NCBI RefSeq assembly: GCF_002261215.1
Contig: NZ_NEVS01000001.1
Location: 1,394,374-1,458,373 of the forward strand
Source: Bordetella genomosp. 11
GTDB taxonomy: Bacteria > Pseudomonadota > Gammaproteobacteria > Burkholderiales > Burkholderiaceae_B
Direction of reading: 5' to 3'
Length of the DNA: 64,000 nt
Part shown: positions 1-9,069 of the stretch, one piece after another
Layout of the letters: every line of letters starts with the position of its first letter
Numbering within the stretch: the stretch's first letter is position 1
The notes under the pieces: generated by a model
What the model saw: only the letters and a program-made list of their open reading frames with translations
What the model was told of the DNA's origin: nothing
Database searches by the model: none
Program-made: the position numbers and the translations under genes

Positions 1-383
1 CCGAAGACTTCGCTCAGCGGCACGATGCGATCCGTGATCGTATGCAGCGGGCGCTTGAGCAGCGCACGGAATGCGCCTGGGCGAAAGCGCAGGCCAAGCA
101 CGCACCCGGCTCCGGTCAAGGTGTAATCGAACGCGCCGCGCATGACGCCGAAGATCGCCGTGCGGCCGGCATCGAAGACCAGGTTGACGCAGGGGTAGGG
201 CAACGTGCGCTGCGTGTAGTCCGGCTTGCCGCGCAGATCCCACTCCACCAGCCAGAAATGGTCCAGGTGCGGGCTCAACGCGGGTGAAGGCAGGTAGCGT
301 TCCAGCCGGAACATGCGGCGCGCGAGGGCGGGGTCGACGACGCCCTTGGGTCGCTCGGCGACCCGGGGAGGAGGCTGGCTCAT
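1..383 (-). CDS. AraC-family transcriptional regulator, N-terminal part (runs off the window)
   Basis: Only the first ~127 codons are in the window; the frame is open to base 1. It starts at an ATG at 383-381 and reads MSQPPPRVAERPKG, then a globular domain with FRLERYLPSPALSPHLDHFWLVEW-like text split as FRLERYLPSP and HLDHFWLVEW, and LGLRFRPGAFRALLKRP. This matches the N-terminal sensory domain (DUF6597 type) that precedes an AraC helix-turn-helix in many proteobacterial regulators. The DNA-binding half is outside the window, so the AraC call is inference from the sensory domain. It is divergent from the GST gene at 479, with a 95-bp gap that may hold both promoters. Confidence 0.6.
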   Translation of the reverse strand, partial: MSQPPPRVAERPKGVVDPALARRMFRLERYLPSPALSPHLDHFWLVEWDLRGKPDYTQRTLPYPCVNLVFDAGRTAIFGVMRGAFDYTLTGAGCVLGLRFRPGAFRALLKRPLHTITDRIVPLSEVF

Positions 384-478
384 GCGTGTTTTTCCAATAC
401 TGGAAAGGGCCGCCGCACTATAACGGCGGTCCAGCCATTTTATAGACCCGATCCGTTCGTTTCGCCGAGGAGTCCCGT

Positions 479-1096
479 ATGCATCCAGAACACATCACGT
501 TTTTCCATTGGCCCCAGAGCCGTTCGGCCGGCACGCGCATGCTGCTGGAGGAGTTGCAGGCCGATTACCAGATCCACCTGCTGGACCTGAAGAAGGGACA
601 GCAGCGCACGCCCGAATTCCTGGCGTTGAACCCCATGGGCAAGGTGCCGGCGGTGCGCCATGGCGACGTGGTCGTCACGGAGCAGGCCGCCGTGTTCATG
701 TACCTGGCCGAGTTGTATCCCGAGCGCGGCCTGTCGCCCGCCATCGGCGACCCCTTGCGTGGGCCTTATCTGCGCTGGATGGTGTTCTACGGTTCATGCT
801 TCGAGCCGGCGATGATCGATAAATCCATGGATCGCGAGCCGGGAGCGGCGTCCAGTTGTCCCTATGGCAGCTACGAGATGGTCGTTCGCCTCATCGAGAG
901 GCAATTGGAGCGCGGTCCCTGGCTGTTGGGAGACCGCTATACGGCGGCCGATGTCCTGTGGGCCAGCGCCCTTGGCTGGATACTCGCATTCAAGCTGATA
1001 CCGGCGTCAGCGCCGGTACAGGCCTACGTGGAGCGTTTCCGCGCCCGGCCCGCGGTCCAGCGCGCCATGGCGCTCGACGCCGAAATAGCATCCTGA
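479..1096 (+). CDS. Glutathione S-transferase family protein
   Basis: A 205-residue protein of normal GST length. The N-terminal thioredoxin-like half has the Ser-containing start region (HWPQSRSAGTRMLLEEL), NPMGKVPAV with the cis-Pro of the glutathione site, and TEQAAVFMYLAELYP, which is the usual E-S/A gamma-glutamyl contact. The C-terminal helical half has LGDRYTAADVLWASAL, the conserved N-capping box of the alpha domain. It is cytoplasmic; the electrophilic substrate cannot be read from sequence. It is single-gene and divergent from the AraC regulator, which could control it. The start has a plausible RBS (cgaggag) about 9 bases upstream. Confidence 0.88.
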   Translation: MHPEHITFFHWPQSRSAGTRMLLEELQADYQIHLLDLKKGQQRTPEFLALNPMGKVPAVRHGDVVVTEQAAVFMYLAELYPERGLSPAIGDPLRGPYLRWMVFYGSCFEPAMIDKSMDREPGAASSCPYGSYEMVVRLIERQLERGPWLLGDRYTAADVLWASALGWILAFKLIPASAPVQAYVERFRARPAVQRAMALDAEIAS

Positions 1097-1325
1097 AGCG
1101 GCGCGGCCGGGCATTTTTCGCGGCGGTGGTCGAATTGGGCAATATCGGCCGTTGCGGTTGCCTTCAGGCCGCCGCTCGCCGGCACGCCCGCGAAGGATTG
1201 CTGTGTTTGCTTGCCAGCCGCCTCACGCGTGCCGCCCAGGCCGCGGTATCGCGGTGTGTTGCAGAAGGGCGGACGTGTCCGGAGATACGTTCCAGCCGGA
1301 CAGCGGATGGACGGCCGCGGAAACG

Positions 1326-1350
1326 AAAAAAGGAGCCGGAGCTCCTTTTT
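1326..1350 (-). terminator. Rho-independent terminator of tRNA-Gly
   Basis: A short hairpin with arms GGAGC / GCTCC and a CGGA loop, flanked by an A6 run on one side and a T5 run on the other, so it can act on either strand. It lies 36 bases beyond the 3' end of the minus-strand tRNA-Gly and opposite the end of the GST gene, so it may serve both. Confidence 0.7.
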
Positions 1351-1385
1351 GCCTTGCCTGGAACGATGCCCAGGCAACTGAATTC

Positions 1386-1461
1386 TGGAGCGGGAAACGA
1401 GTCTCGAACTCGCGACCTCAACCTTGGCAAGGTTGCGCTCTACCAACTGAGCTATTCCCGC
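1386..1461 (-). tRNA. tRNA-Gly (GCC anticodon)
   Basis: A 76-base cloverleaf on the minus strand, starting GCGGGAATAGCTCA and ending in an encoded CCA. The acceptor stem GCGGGAA pairs with TTCCCGC. The anticodon loop reads CTTGCCAAG with GCC at 1428-1426. The T arm carries GTTCGA. The last 16 bases are the same as the attachment core found at 27,987, so this is a second, unoccupied copy of the type of tRNA gene that clc-like ICEs use. Confidence 0.97.
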
Positions 1462-1808
1462 GTTGCCGCACGACGTTGGCATCGGCGCGATTCGCCTGGG
1501 CCAAATTTTTACCGCGGCACTAGGCCGCGGTCGTCAGCAGGAACGAGATTATACATGAAACCAAAATGCACGCTTTCGTCCGGCCGGGGCGGGGAGGACG
1601 CGGGCCGCTCAGCGTAGCGGCGGTGTCGCTACAAGACGCATCAGGTCCCACCGGCGCGCCTGGGGATGCTCGTCCGTCGCGCTACGCCCGCTTACCTGCT
1701 CAGCCTATCGTTACATCCATTCGCGTGAAATCTCTAGGATGAGTACTCGGTCGATGGCGAAGCCGGCGCGCGGCTCGCCGCTCCTGGTCAACTCCTTCCT
1801 TCACGCCC
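1462..1808. other. Intergenic stretch, no gene seen
   Basis: This 347-bp gap between the 5' end of tRNA-Gly and the DUF481 gene should hold both promoters. I see no convincing protein-coding frame. Bases 1508-1560 are less GC-rich than the surroundings and are the likeliest place for the tRNA promoter. Confidence 0.5.
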
Positions 1809-2867
1809 ATGCCGAAACACGCTTGCACGGCGGCGCATCGCCGTATCCACCGATTTTTCCTGCTCTCATGGTTGGCCCTGTTCGCCGCCTGCGCCCAGGC
1901 GGGCACGGTCTGGATGGACAACGGCGACCGCATAACGGGCGACATACTCTCCCTGGACAACGGCATCCTGCTGGTGAATACGCCTTATGGCGGCGATGTG
2001 CGCCTGCAGTTCAAGCACGTAAAGACCCTGCAGAGCGACAAAGAGCTGGTCATCCGCGACAAGACGCTGCAGCACGACTATTACGCCAAGCTGGTGCGTG
2101 CCGATACCGGCAAGGTCGTGGTTGACGGCGTGGAGCGCAGCCCCGATGGCGAAAACGATGTGAAGACCGATCTGGCCTTGTCGTCGCTGGACAGCATGAC
2201 CGCGCCCAAACCCCTTTGGGGTGAAACGGCGGTCAAGGGCAAGCTGGACCTTTCCGTGAACCAGAAGACGGCCTCCGTGAATTCCCAGGACTATGCGGCC
2301 GACTTTTCCGTGGATGCGCGGCGGGGCCTGTGGCGCAACATCCTGACCGCCGGCTACCACCGCAGCAAGGATGGCGACGACATCGGCGCCGACAACTACG
2401 GCGGCGACTACACGCTGGACCGCTTTTTCAGCGCCAAGGCCTTCTGGCAGGGACGTCTGCGCTACAAGCGCGACTTCGTCGAAGACGTCAGCCGACAGAC
2501 CGCCTACGGCACCGGCCCCGGCTACCAGTTCTGGGACGACGAGCTGGGCGCGTTCTCGCTGTCCGCCCTGGCGGGGCGCATGGAATACGGCTACAGCGAC
2601 GGCGGCAACGAAGGCTTCTACGCGGCCGGCCTGCGATGGAACTATTCGCGCTACCTGAGCGGCAAGCAGTTCCAGGTGTACACGATGGGCGAGGTCTATC
2701 GGGCCCTGGGGGCCGCCGGATTCGGAATGAACGGCGAGGTCGGGCTGCGCTACAACATCAACAAGACGCTGTCCCTGTACGTGAAATACGCGCGCGACCA
2801 GGTCAGCGGCACGCGCCAAAGCATGACCGAATCGACTTATGGGACCGGGCTGGGGGTGAGCTGGTAA
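1809..2867 (+). CDS. DUF481 family outer-membrane beta-barrel protein
   Basis: A 352-residue exported protein. A hydrophobic signal segment (FFLLSWLALFAACAQAG) ends near residue 32. A small beta domain (WMDNGDRITGDILSLDNG) follows, typical of the N-terminus of this family. From about residue 140 there are alternating amphipathic strands, ending ...TGLGVSW with a C-terminal aromatic residue, as expected for a BAM-assembled barrel. The family (YdiY-like) has no firmly known function; some members are salt- or acid-induced. The gene stands alone and ends 38 bases before the convergent urtE. Confidence 0.82.
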   Translation: MPKHACTAAHRRIHRFFLLSWLALFAACAQAGTVWMDNGDRITGDILSLDNGILLVNTPYGGDVRLQFKHVKTLQSDKELVIRDKTLQHDYYAKLVRADTGKVVVDGVERSPDGENDVKTDLALSSLDSMTAPKPLWGETAVKGKLDLSVNQKTASVNSQDYAADFSVDARRGLWRNILTAGYHRSKDGDDIGADNYGGDYTLDRFFSAKAFWQGRLRYKRDFVEDVSRQTAYGTGPGYQFWDDELGAFSLSALAGRMEYGYSDGGNEGFYAAGLRWNYSRYLSGKQFQVYTMGEVYRALGAAGFGMNGEVGLRYNINKTLSLYVKYARDQVSGTRQSMTESTYGTGLGVSW

Positions 2868-2905
2868 GCACGCGGCGCATCCGGCCTGCGGCGCCGCGCG
2901 CGGCC

Positions 2906-3604
2906 CTAGACCGACAGGTGCCGCCGCACCTCCGCGTCGCCCATGGCCGCCTGTTCGCCGCGGGCCACGACTTCGCCGCGCGACATGACGACGAAGCGGT
3001 CGGCCAGTTCATGGGCGAAGTCGAAGTACTGTTCGCAGAGCAGAATGCCGATGTTGCCGCGTTCGCGCAGCAGGCGGATGACGCGGCCGATGTCCTTGAT
3101 GATCGATGGCTGGATGCCTTCGGTCGGCTCGTCGAAAATGATCAGGCGCGGTTCGGCCACCAGCGCGCGGGCGATCGCCAGTTGTTGCTGCTGGCCGCCG
3201 GACAGGTCGCCGCCGCGGCGCGCCAGCATGGTCTTCAGGACGGGGAACAGTTCGTAGATCTCGTCCTTGATGCGCCGCGCCTTCGATCCCGGAAACGCCG
3301 CCATGCCCATCACGATGTTTTCCTCCACGGTCAAACGGGCGAAGATATCGCGTCCCTGCGGCACGTAGGCCATGCCCATCGCCGCGCGCCGGTGCGGCGG
3401 CATCCGCGAGATATCCTGGCCGTCGAACAGCACCTTGCCGCTGGCCAGCGGCAGCACGCCCATCAGGCATTTCAGCAGCGTGGTCTTGCCCACGCCGTTG
3501 CGTCCGAGCAGCGCCAGGCATTCGCCCTGCTTCACGTCCAGCGAGACGCCGCGCAGCGTGTGGCTGCCGCCGTAATATTGGTTGATGGCTTGTACATCGA
3601 GCAT
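2906..3604 (-). CDS. urtE: Urea ABC transporter ATP-binding subunit UrtE
   Basis: A 232-residue LivF-like ATPase. Walker A is GRNGVGKTT (about residues 34-42), the signature is LSGGQQQQLAIARAL and Walker B is RLIIFDEPTEG. The UrtE hallmark GGSHTLRGV follows NQYY at the N-terminus. With UrtD it energises uptake through UrtBC. It is the last gene of urtABCDE, but is separated from urtD by an unusual 277-bp gap that holds two copies of an intergenic repeat. Confidence 0.95.
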   Translation of the reverse strand: MLDVQAINQYYGGSHTLRGVSLDVKQGECLALLGRNGVGKTTLLKCLMGVLPLASGKVLFDGQDISRMPPHRRAAMGMAYVPQGRDIFARLTVEENIVMGMAAFPGSKARRIKDEIYELFPVLKTMLARRGGDLSGGQQQQLAIARALVAEPRLIIFDEPTEGIQPSIIKDIGRVIRLLRERGNIGILLCEQYFDFAHELADRFVVMSRGEVVARGEQAAMGDAEVRRHLSV

Positions 3605-3663
3605 GTCAGTTATCCATTGGCGCTACACGCAACCTGAACCGCATAAAACCGGTATCCCAGATA

Positions 3664-3749
3664 GGGGACGCCGAGGATCCGGCTCCGCCGGTCCTCCAGC
3701 GTCGCCCCCTCGAGGGGGAAGCGCGCAGCGCTTGGGGGTGGGGCCTCTC
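3664..3749. repeat. Intergenic repeat, copy 1
   Basis: A GC-rich element that begins GGGGACGCCGAGGATCCGG and contains nested inverted repeats (ATCCGGCTCCGCCGGTCCT; CCCCCTCGAGGGGG; GCGCGCAGCGCTT). Copy 2 starts 114 bases further on and is nearly identical. It is probably a family-wide palindromic intergenic repeat and can form strong hairpins in the urtD-urtE transcript. Confidence 0.85.
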
Positions 3750-3777
3750 CCCACGCAAGAAACAGGTGCAGCCGACC

Positions 3778-3863
3778 GGGGACGCCGAGGATCCGGCTCC
3801 GCCGGTCCTCTGGCGTCGCCCCCTTGAGGGGGAAGCGCGCAGCGCTTCGGGGGTGGGCCTCTT
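3778..3863. repeat. Intergenic repeat, copy 2
   Basis: This is a direct repeat of the element at 3664 with a few substitutions. For example, its hairpin reads CCCCCTTGAGGGGG in place of CCCCCTCGAGGGGG, a pair change of the C-G to T-G type that keeps the stem. The two copies fill most of the gap between urtD and urtE. Confidence 0.85.
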
Positions 3864-3881
3864 CGGGGTGGGTTTCATCGG

Positions 3882-4742
3882 TCAGCGGCCCAGATAGACT
3901 TCGATGACGCGCGGATCGGACTGCACGTCCGTCATGGTGCCTTCGGCCAGCACCGAGCCTTCGTGCAGCACGGTGACCTTGCCGCCGCCGGCGATGCGGG
4001 TGACGAAGTCCATGTCGTGCTCCACCACCATCAGCGAATGGTGGCCGCGCAGTTCGTTCAGCAGTTCGCCGGTGCGTTCCGTCTCCGCGTCCGTCATGCC
4101 TGCCACCGGCTCGTCCAGCAGCAGCAGGCGCGGCTCCTGCATCAGCAGCATGCCGATCTCCAGCCATTGCTTCTGGCCATGCGACAGCAGCCCGGCGGGC
4201 CGGTATGCCTGCGCCGACAGCCGGATCAGGGCCAGCGTTTCGGCGATGCGGTCGGCCTGCGCGCTGTCCAGGCGGGCGAACAGCGTGGGCCGTACGCGCT
4301 TGTCGGTCTTCATCGCCAGTTCCAGGTTCTCGAACACGGTATGGTTCTCGAATACCGTCGGCCGCTGGAACTTGCGGCCGATGCCGGCATGCGCGATCTG
4401 CGCCTCGTTCAAGGCCGTCAGGTCGATGTTCTGGCCGAAGTAGGCGGATCCCGAGGTCGGGCGCGTCTTGCCGGTGATCACGTCCATCATCGTGGTCTTG
4501 CCCGCCCCGTTGGGACCGATGATGCAACGCAGCTCGCCCACGCTGATGTCCAGCGTCAGGTTGTTCAACGCCTTGAAGCCGTCGAAGCTGACGGTGATGC
4601 CGTCCAGGTAAAGGATGGCGCCGTGGGCGGTATCGACCTCTTTGGGATTGACGCGGCCGTAGCTGGCGGTGCCGCCGGCGCCGTCGTTGTCCATCGTGGC
4701 GGCGTCGGCCGCGAGGCCGCGATCCGGTGTTGCAGCGTTCAT
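3882..4742 (-). CDS. urtD: Urea ABC transporter ATP-binding subunit UrtD
   Basis: A 286-residue LivG-like ATPase. Walker A is GPNGAGKTTMMDVITGKTRP, the signature-region variant is LLSHGQKQWLEIGMLL and Walker B is LLLLDEPVAGM, followed by EHDMDFV. The SHGQKQWLEIGM signature is characteristic of UrtD. It has an ~45-residue N-terminal extension before the ATPase domain. The start is an ATG at 4742 that overlaps the urtC stop in an ATGA, so the two are translationally coupled. Confidence 0.95.
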   Translation of the reverse strand: MNAATPDRGLAADAATMDNDGAGGTASYGRVNPKEVDTAHGAILYLDGITVSFDGFKALNNLTLDISVGELRCIIGPNGAGKTTMMDVITGKTRPTSGSAYFGQNIDLTALNEAQIAHAGIGRKFQRPTVFENHTVFENLELAMKTDKRVRPTLFARLDSAQADRIAETLALIRLSAQAYRPAGLLSHGQKQWLEIGMLLMQEPRLLLLDEPVAGMTDAETERTGELLNELRGHHSLMVVEHDMDFVTRIAGGGKVTVLHEGSVLAEGTMTDVQSDPRVIEVYLGR

Positions 4743-5911
4743 TCGGTAACCCTCCTGTCGCCGTCGGGCGCCTCGTCGGCGGGGGTCGCGCGTTTCGTCC
4801 CGCGGGCCGCCGCCAGTCGCCGCACCAGGCCGACGATGCCTTGCGGCAGGAACAGCGTCACCAGCACGAAGATCAGGCCCAGCGCGTACAGCCAGAACTC
4901 GGGAAACACGCTGGTGAACCAGGTCTTCAATCCGTTGACCACGCCGGCGCCCAGAATGGGGCCGATCAGCGTGCCGCGCCCGCCGGTAGCGACCCAGATG
5001 ACCATCTCGATGGAGTTCTCGGTGGACATTTCGCCCGGGTTGATGATGCCGACCTGCGGCACATAGAGCGCACCCGCGATGCCGCACATGACGGCCGACA
5101 GCGTCCACACGAAAAGCTTGAATCCGAGCGGTTCGTAGCCCAGGAAGCGCAGGCGGTTTTCCGAGTCGCGCACGGCGGTCAATACCCGGCCCAGCTTGGA
5201 TTGCGTGACGGCCCGCGCCACCACCAGGCAACCGGCCAGGACCAGCAGGGTGATCCAGTACAGGCCCGCGCGCGTGCCGGCCGAGGTGATGTCGAAGCCG
5301 AGGATGCGCTTGAAATCCGTGAAGCCGTTATTGCCGCCGAAGCCGGTGTCGTTGCGGAAGAACAGCAGCATCGCCGCGAAGGTCAGGGCCTGGGTAATGA
5401 TGGAGAAGTACACACCCTTGATACGGGAGCGGAAGGCGAAGTAGCCGAACACGAAGGCCAACACGCCGGGTACCAGCACCACCAGCAGCGCCGCATACCA
5501 GAAATGCTCGGTGAAGGACCAATACCAGGGATAGGACTTCCAGTTCAGGAACACCATGAAGTCGGGCAGGTCGCTCTTGTATACGCCGTCGTGGCCGATG
5601 GCGCGCATCAGGTACATGCCGTGCGCATAGCCGCCCAGCGCGAAGAACAGGCCGTGGCCCAGCGACAGGATGCCCGCGTAGCCCCAGACCAGGTCCAGGG
5701 CCAGGGCCGCCAGCGCATAGCACATGAATTTGCCCAGCAGCGCCACCACATAGGAGGACATGTGCAGCGGGCTGCCCGGCGGAAAGGCCAGGTTCAGCAG
5801 GGGCGGCAGGGCCAGGATCAGCGCGGCCAGCGCCAGGGCCAGCCAGGCGCGACGGGAATACAGGGGAGGCCGCGCCATCGCGGCCAGGTCCATGGAAGGC
5901 GACATCTTCAT
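4739..5911 (-). CDS. urtC: Urea ABC transporter permease UrtC
   Basis: A 390-residue LivM-type inner-membrane permease with about ten hydrophobic segments. Recognisable stretches are DLVWGYAGILSLGHGLFFALGGYAHGMYL, read here as WGYAGILSLGHGLFFALGG, and GRVLTAVRDSENRLRFLGY, the cytoplasmic EAA-like loop that contacts the ATPases. I chose the ATG at 5911 because it overlaps the urtB stop by 4 bases and precedes the first hydrophobic segment; the frame is open further upstream. It pairs with UrtB to form the channel. Confidence 0.94.
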   Translation of the reverse strand: MKMSPSMDLAAMARPPLYSRRAWLALALAALILALPPLLNLAFPPGSPLHMSSYVVALLGKFMCYALAALALDLVWGYAGILSLGHGLFFALGGYAHGMYLMRAIGHDGVYKSDLPDFMVFLNWKSYPWYWSFTEHFWYAALLVVLVPGVLAFVFGYFAFRSRIKGVYFSIITQALTFAAMLLFFRNDTGFGGNNGFTDFKRILGFDITSAGTRAGLYWITLLVLAGCLVVARAVTQSKLGRVLTAVRDSENRLRFLGYEPLGFKLFVWTLSAVMCGIAGALYVPQVGIINPGEMSTENSIEMVIWVATGGRGTLIGPILGAGVVNGLKTWFTSVFPEFWLYALGLIFVLVTLFLPQGIVGLVRRLAAARGTKRATPADEAPDGDRRVTE

Positions 5912-7533
5912 TCGACGCTCCGACCGCGCGGGGCGAACAGGCCCTGCGGGCGTTTTTGCACGAACAGCACGATCAGTACCAGGATGGCGATCTTGGCCAG
6001 TACGGCGCCCGCGTAGGGCTCCATGATCTTGTTCAGTCCGCCCAGGCCCAGGGCGGCGATGACGGTGCCGGCGAGCTGGCCGACGCCGCCCAGCACGACG
6101 ACCATGAAGGAATCGACGATGTAGCCGCGGCCCAGGTCGGGTCCCACATTGCCCAGCTGGGACAGGGCGACGCCCGCCAATCCGGCAATGCCCGAGCCCA
6201 GGCCGAAGGCCAGCATATCGATGCGGCCGGTGGGCACCCCGACGCAGTCGGCCATGCGGCGGTTCTGCGTGATGGCGCGCACGAACAGGCCCAGCCGGGT
6301 GTGGTTCAGCAGCAGCCACACGAAGAAGAGAACCAGCAGCGAGAACACGACAATGACCAGGCGGTTGTAGGTCAGCACCAGCCCGCCCATGACGGTGACG
6401 CCGCCGCTCATCCAGCCGGGATTGCTGACCTCGACGTTCTGCGCGCCGAACAGCGAACGCACCAGCTGCATCAGGATCAGGCTGATGCCCCAGGTCGCCA
6501 GCAGCGTTTCCAGGGGGCGGCCATATAGCCAGCGGATGACCGTGCGTTCCAGCGCCATGCCCACCAGCGCCGTCACGACAAAGGCGACGGGCAGGGCGGC
6601 GATCACGTACCAATCCAGCCAGGCGGGCGCCCAGGCGCGGAAGGCGGCCTGCACGGCAAAGGTGGCGTAGGCGCCGATCATCAGCAGTTCGCCGTGGGCC
6701 ATGTTGATGACGCCCATCAGGCCGAAGGTAATGGCCAGGCCCAGCGCGGCCAGCAACAGCACGCTGCCCAGGCTGATGCCGTAGAAAAGATTGCCGGCCC
6801 ATTCGATGGCGGCAAGGTGGCGGTCGATGGCGCGCAGGGCGGCCGCGGCCGCATCGCGCACGCCGGCGTCCGGTTCCGCGTAGTTGCCTTGCGCGTCGCG
6901 TCCGGCCATCGCGGTCAGCACCGGAATGAAACCGGTGTTCAGGCTGCGTCCCAGGATCTCGACGGCGTGGCGCCGCACGTTGGCGTCCGGACTTTTCAAT
7001 TCGAGATTGGCCTGCGCGATCTCCAGCGCGCTACGCACCTGCGGGTCCTTCTCCTTGTCCAACGCGGCAACGATCAGCGGCAGGACGGCGGCCTGCGACG
7101 TTTGCTGCAGGCGCTGGGCGGCGGCCAGGCGCTGCGCGGGATCGGCGGCGTGCAGGCGCGATTCCGCCAGCGCCCCATCGATCGCGCGACGCAGGCGGTT
7201 ATTGATCATGACGGAGCCCGCATCCGCCGGCATGGGCTGGCTCTGCCCGGTAGCCGGGTCGAGCGCGCCCTTGCCGGTGTCGATCAGCACGCGGCCGTCG
7301 GCGGTGGCGTAGAGCCGGTCCGAGCCCATCGCCGCCAGGACATCGGCGGCGGCGGGGTCGGTGGATTGGCCCAGTTGGCGGATCGCCTGAACCTTGGCGT
7401 CGGTGTCGTCGCCGGCCAGCGGCGCGAGCAGCGAGGCATCGAGCCCCGCGCCCAGCGCCGCCGCCATGGGCATGGCCAGCAGGCATGCGGCCAGCAGGCG
7501 GCGAAGAATGGTTGCGATGAGCGCGATGCGCAT
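5908..7533 (-). CDS. urtB: Urea ABC transporter permease UrtB
   Basis: A 541-residue protein with the long N-terminal extension found in UrtB. A signal-like segment (LLAACLLAMPMAAALGAG) is followed by an Ala-rich helical, HEAT-like periplasmic region to about residue 240. The LivH-type permease follows, with GLMGVINMAHGELLMIGAY and QNRRMADCVGVPTGRIDMLAF. The start is the ATG at 7533, just after the 14-bp gap behind urtA; an in-frame extension upstream would overlap urtA. Confidence 0.94.
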   Translation of the reverse strand: MRIALIATILRRLLAACLLAMPMAAALGAGLDASLLAPLAGDDTDAKVQAIRQLGQSTDPAAADVLAAMGSDRLYATADGRVLIDTGKGALDPATGQSQPMPADAGSVMINNRLRRAIDGALAESRLHAADPAQRLAAAQRLQQTSQAAVLPLIVAALDKEKDPQVRSALEIAQANLELKSPDANVRRHAVEILGRSLNTGFIPVLTAMAGRDAQGNYAEPDAGVRDAAAAALRAIDRHLAAIEWAGNLFYGISLGSVLLLAALGLAITFGLMGVINMAHGELLMIGAYATFAVQAAFRAWAPAWLDWYVIAALPVAFVVTALVGMALERTVIRWLYGRPLETLLATWGISLILMQLVRSLFGAQNVEVSNPGWMSGGVTVMGGLVLTYNRLVIVVFSLLVLFFVWLLLNHTRLGLFVRAITQNRRMADCVGVPTGRIDMLAFGLGSGIAGLAGVALSQLGNVGPDLGRGYIVDSFMVVVLGGVGQLAGTVIAALGLGGLNKIMEPYAGAVLAKIAILVLIVLFVQKRPQGLFAPRGRSVE

Positions 7534-7547
7534 GACGATGCGGTTCC

Positions 7548-8801
7548 TTACAGACCTTGTTTGCCTTCGTTGCCGGGGATGTAGGGGCTCCACGGTTGCG
7601 CGCGGATCGGTCCCTTGCTTTTCCAGACCACGTTGAACTGGCCGTCGGCGCGGATTTCGCCGATGTACACGGGCTTGTGCAGGTGATGGTTGGTCTTGTC
7701 CATCTCGATGGTGTAGCCGTCCGGCGCGTTGAACTTCTGGCCGCCCACGGCCGCGATGACCTTTGCCACATCGGTGGTCTTGGCCTGTTCGACCGCCTGC
7801 TTCCACATATGGATGCCGATGTAGGTGGCTTCCATCGGGTCGTTGGTGACGACCGTGTCGGCATTGGGCAGGTTCTTCGCCTTGGCGTAGGCCTTCCACT
7901 TCTTGATGAACTCGGCGTTGACCGGATTCTTGATGGATTCGAAGTAGTTCCAGGCGGCCAGGTGGCCGACCAGCGGCTTGGTATCGACGCCGCGCAGTTC
8001 CTCTTCTCCGACCGAGAACGCCACGACCGGCACGTCGGTCGCCTTCAGTCCCGCGTTGCCCAATTCCTTATAGAAAGGCACGTTCGAATCGCCGTTGATC
8101 GTGGAGATAACCGCGGTCTTGCCGCCGGTGGCGAACTTCTTGATATTGGCGACGATGGTCTGGTAGTCCGAGTGGCCGAAGGGCGTGTAGACCTCCTGGA
8201 TAGCGTCGTCCTTGATGCCTTTGGAATGCAGGAAGGCGCGCAGGATTTTGTTGGTGGTGCGCGGATAAACGTAGTCGGTACCGAGCAGCACGAAGCGCTT
8301 GGCGCCGCCGCCGTCTTCGCTCATCAGGTACTCCACCGCGGGAATGGCCTGCTGGTTGGGCGCCGCGCCGGTGTAGAAAACATTGTGTTCGAGCTCTTCG
8401 CCTTCGTACTGGACGGGATAGAACAGCAGGCCGTTCAGCTCCTTGAAAACCGGCAGGACGGACTTGCGCGATACGGAAGTCCAGCAGCCGAACACCACGG
8501 CGACTTTTTCCTGCGACAGCAGCTGGCGCGCCTTTTCGGCGAAGAGCGGCCAGTTCGAGGCGGGGTCGACCACGACGGGCTCGAGCTTCTTGCCCATCAC
8601 GCCGCCGGCCGCGTTGATCTCTTCGATCGTCATCAGGGCGACGTCTTTCAGCGAGGTCTCCGAAATCGCCATCGTGCCGGACAGCGAATGGAGGATGCCG
8701 ACCTTGATGGTGTCTTCGGCGGCCAGGGCCTCCGGCAGCCATCCCGTCATTGCCATCACACTGGCGGCCGTCAATTGTTTGAGTACGTGTCTGCGGTTCA
8801 T
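7548..8801 (-). CDS. urtA: Urea ABC transporter substrate-binding protein UrtA
   Basis: A 417-residue periplasmic binding protein. The leader MNRRHVLKQLTAASVMAM...ALAAED has a short basic start, and the mature protein begins DTIKVGILHSLSGTMAISE, the classic UrtA/AmiC signature. It also has VVFGCWTSVSRKSVLPVFKE and LFYPVQYEGEE, which are diagnostic of urea rather than branched-chain amino acid receptors. It is first in the operon. The start at 8801 gives a ~100-base leader from the sigma-54 promoter at 8915-8930. No urease genes are in the window. Confidence 0.95.
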   Translation of the reverse strand: MNRRHVLKQLTAASVMAMTGWLPEALAAEDTIKVGILHSLSGTMAISETSLKDVALMTIEEINAAGGVMGKKLEPVVVDPASNWPLFAEKARQLLSQEKVAVVFGCWTSVSRKSVLPVFKELNGLLFYPVQYEGEELEHNVFYTGAAPNQQAIPAVEYLMSEDGGGAKRFVLLGTDYVYPRTTNKILRAFLHSKGIKDDAIQEVYTPFGHSDYQTIVANIKKFATGGKTAVISTINGDSNVPFYKELGNAGLKATDVPVVAFSVGEEELRGVDTKPLVGHLAAWNYFESIKNPVNAEFIKKWKAYAKAKNLPNADTVVTNDPMEATYIGIHMWKQAVEQAKTTDVAKVIAAVGGQKFNAPDGYTIEMDKTNHHLHKPVYIGEIRADGQFNVVWKSKGPIRAQPWSPYIPGNEGKQGL

Positions 8802-8914
8802 GTTGTCGGGATCCTTAACGATGAGCCGGCTGGCGCCGGCGGGAGTGCATGGCAAGGCTTCGTGCAGCGGCCACATGCGCATCGGAGCGATGACGCAGGT
8901 GCATCCTGGCCAAA

Positions 8915-8930
8915 AGCAAAACCTGTGCCA
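8915..8930 (-). promoter_or_regulatory. Sigma-54 (RpoN) promoter of urtABCDE
   Basis: On the minus strand the bases read TGGCACAGGTTTTGCT. This fits the -24/-12 consensus (TGGCAC, five bases, TTGC) with the GG and GC elements at the required spacing. Transcription would start near 8903, about 100 bases before the urtA ATG. The surrounding sequence has no competing good sigma-70 promoter. Confidence 0.8.
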
Positions 8931-9069
8931 ATTTGTGATCGCGGGTGGCGGATCTCCGCCGTCCGCGAACGCGGCGTGGCCGTCATCAACCGGTCCGGGT
9001 GGCGCCGGTCCTCGCGGGCCGTGCCGCCGAAGGGGCGGCACCATGTCGAAGCGGGCCCCGACGCCTGGA

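Noticed and set aside
3963..5066. A long open frame on the plus strand opposite urtD and urtC.
   Set aside because: Its codons mirror the third-position GC of the genes beneath, it has no recognisable domain, and similar antisense frames occur opposite every high-GC gene here.
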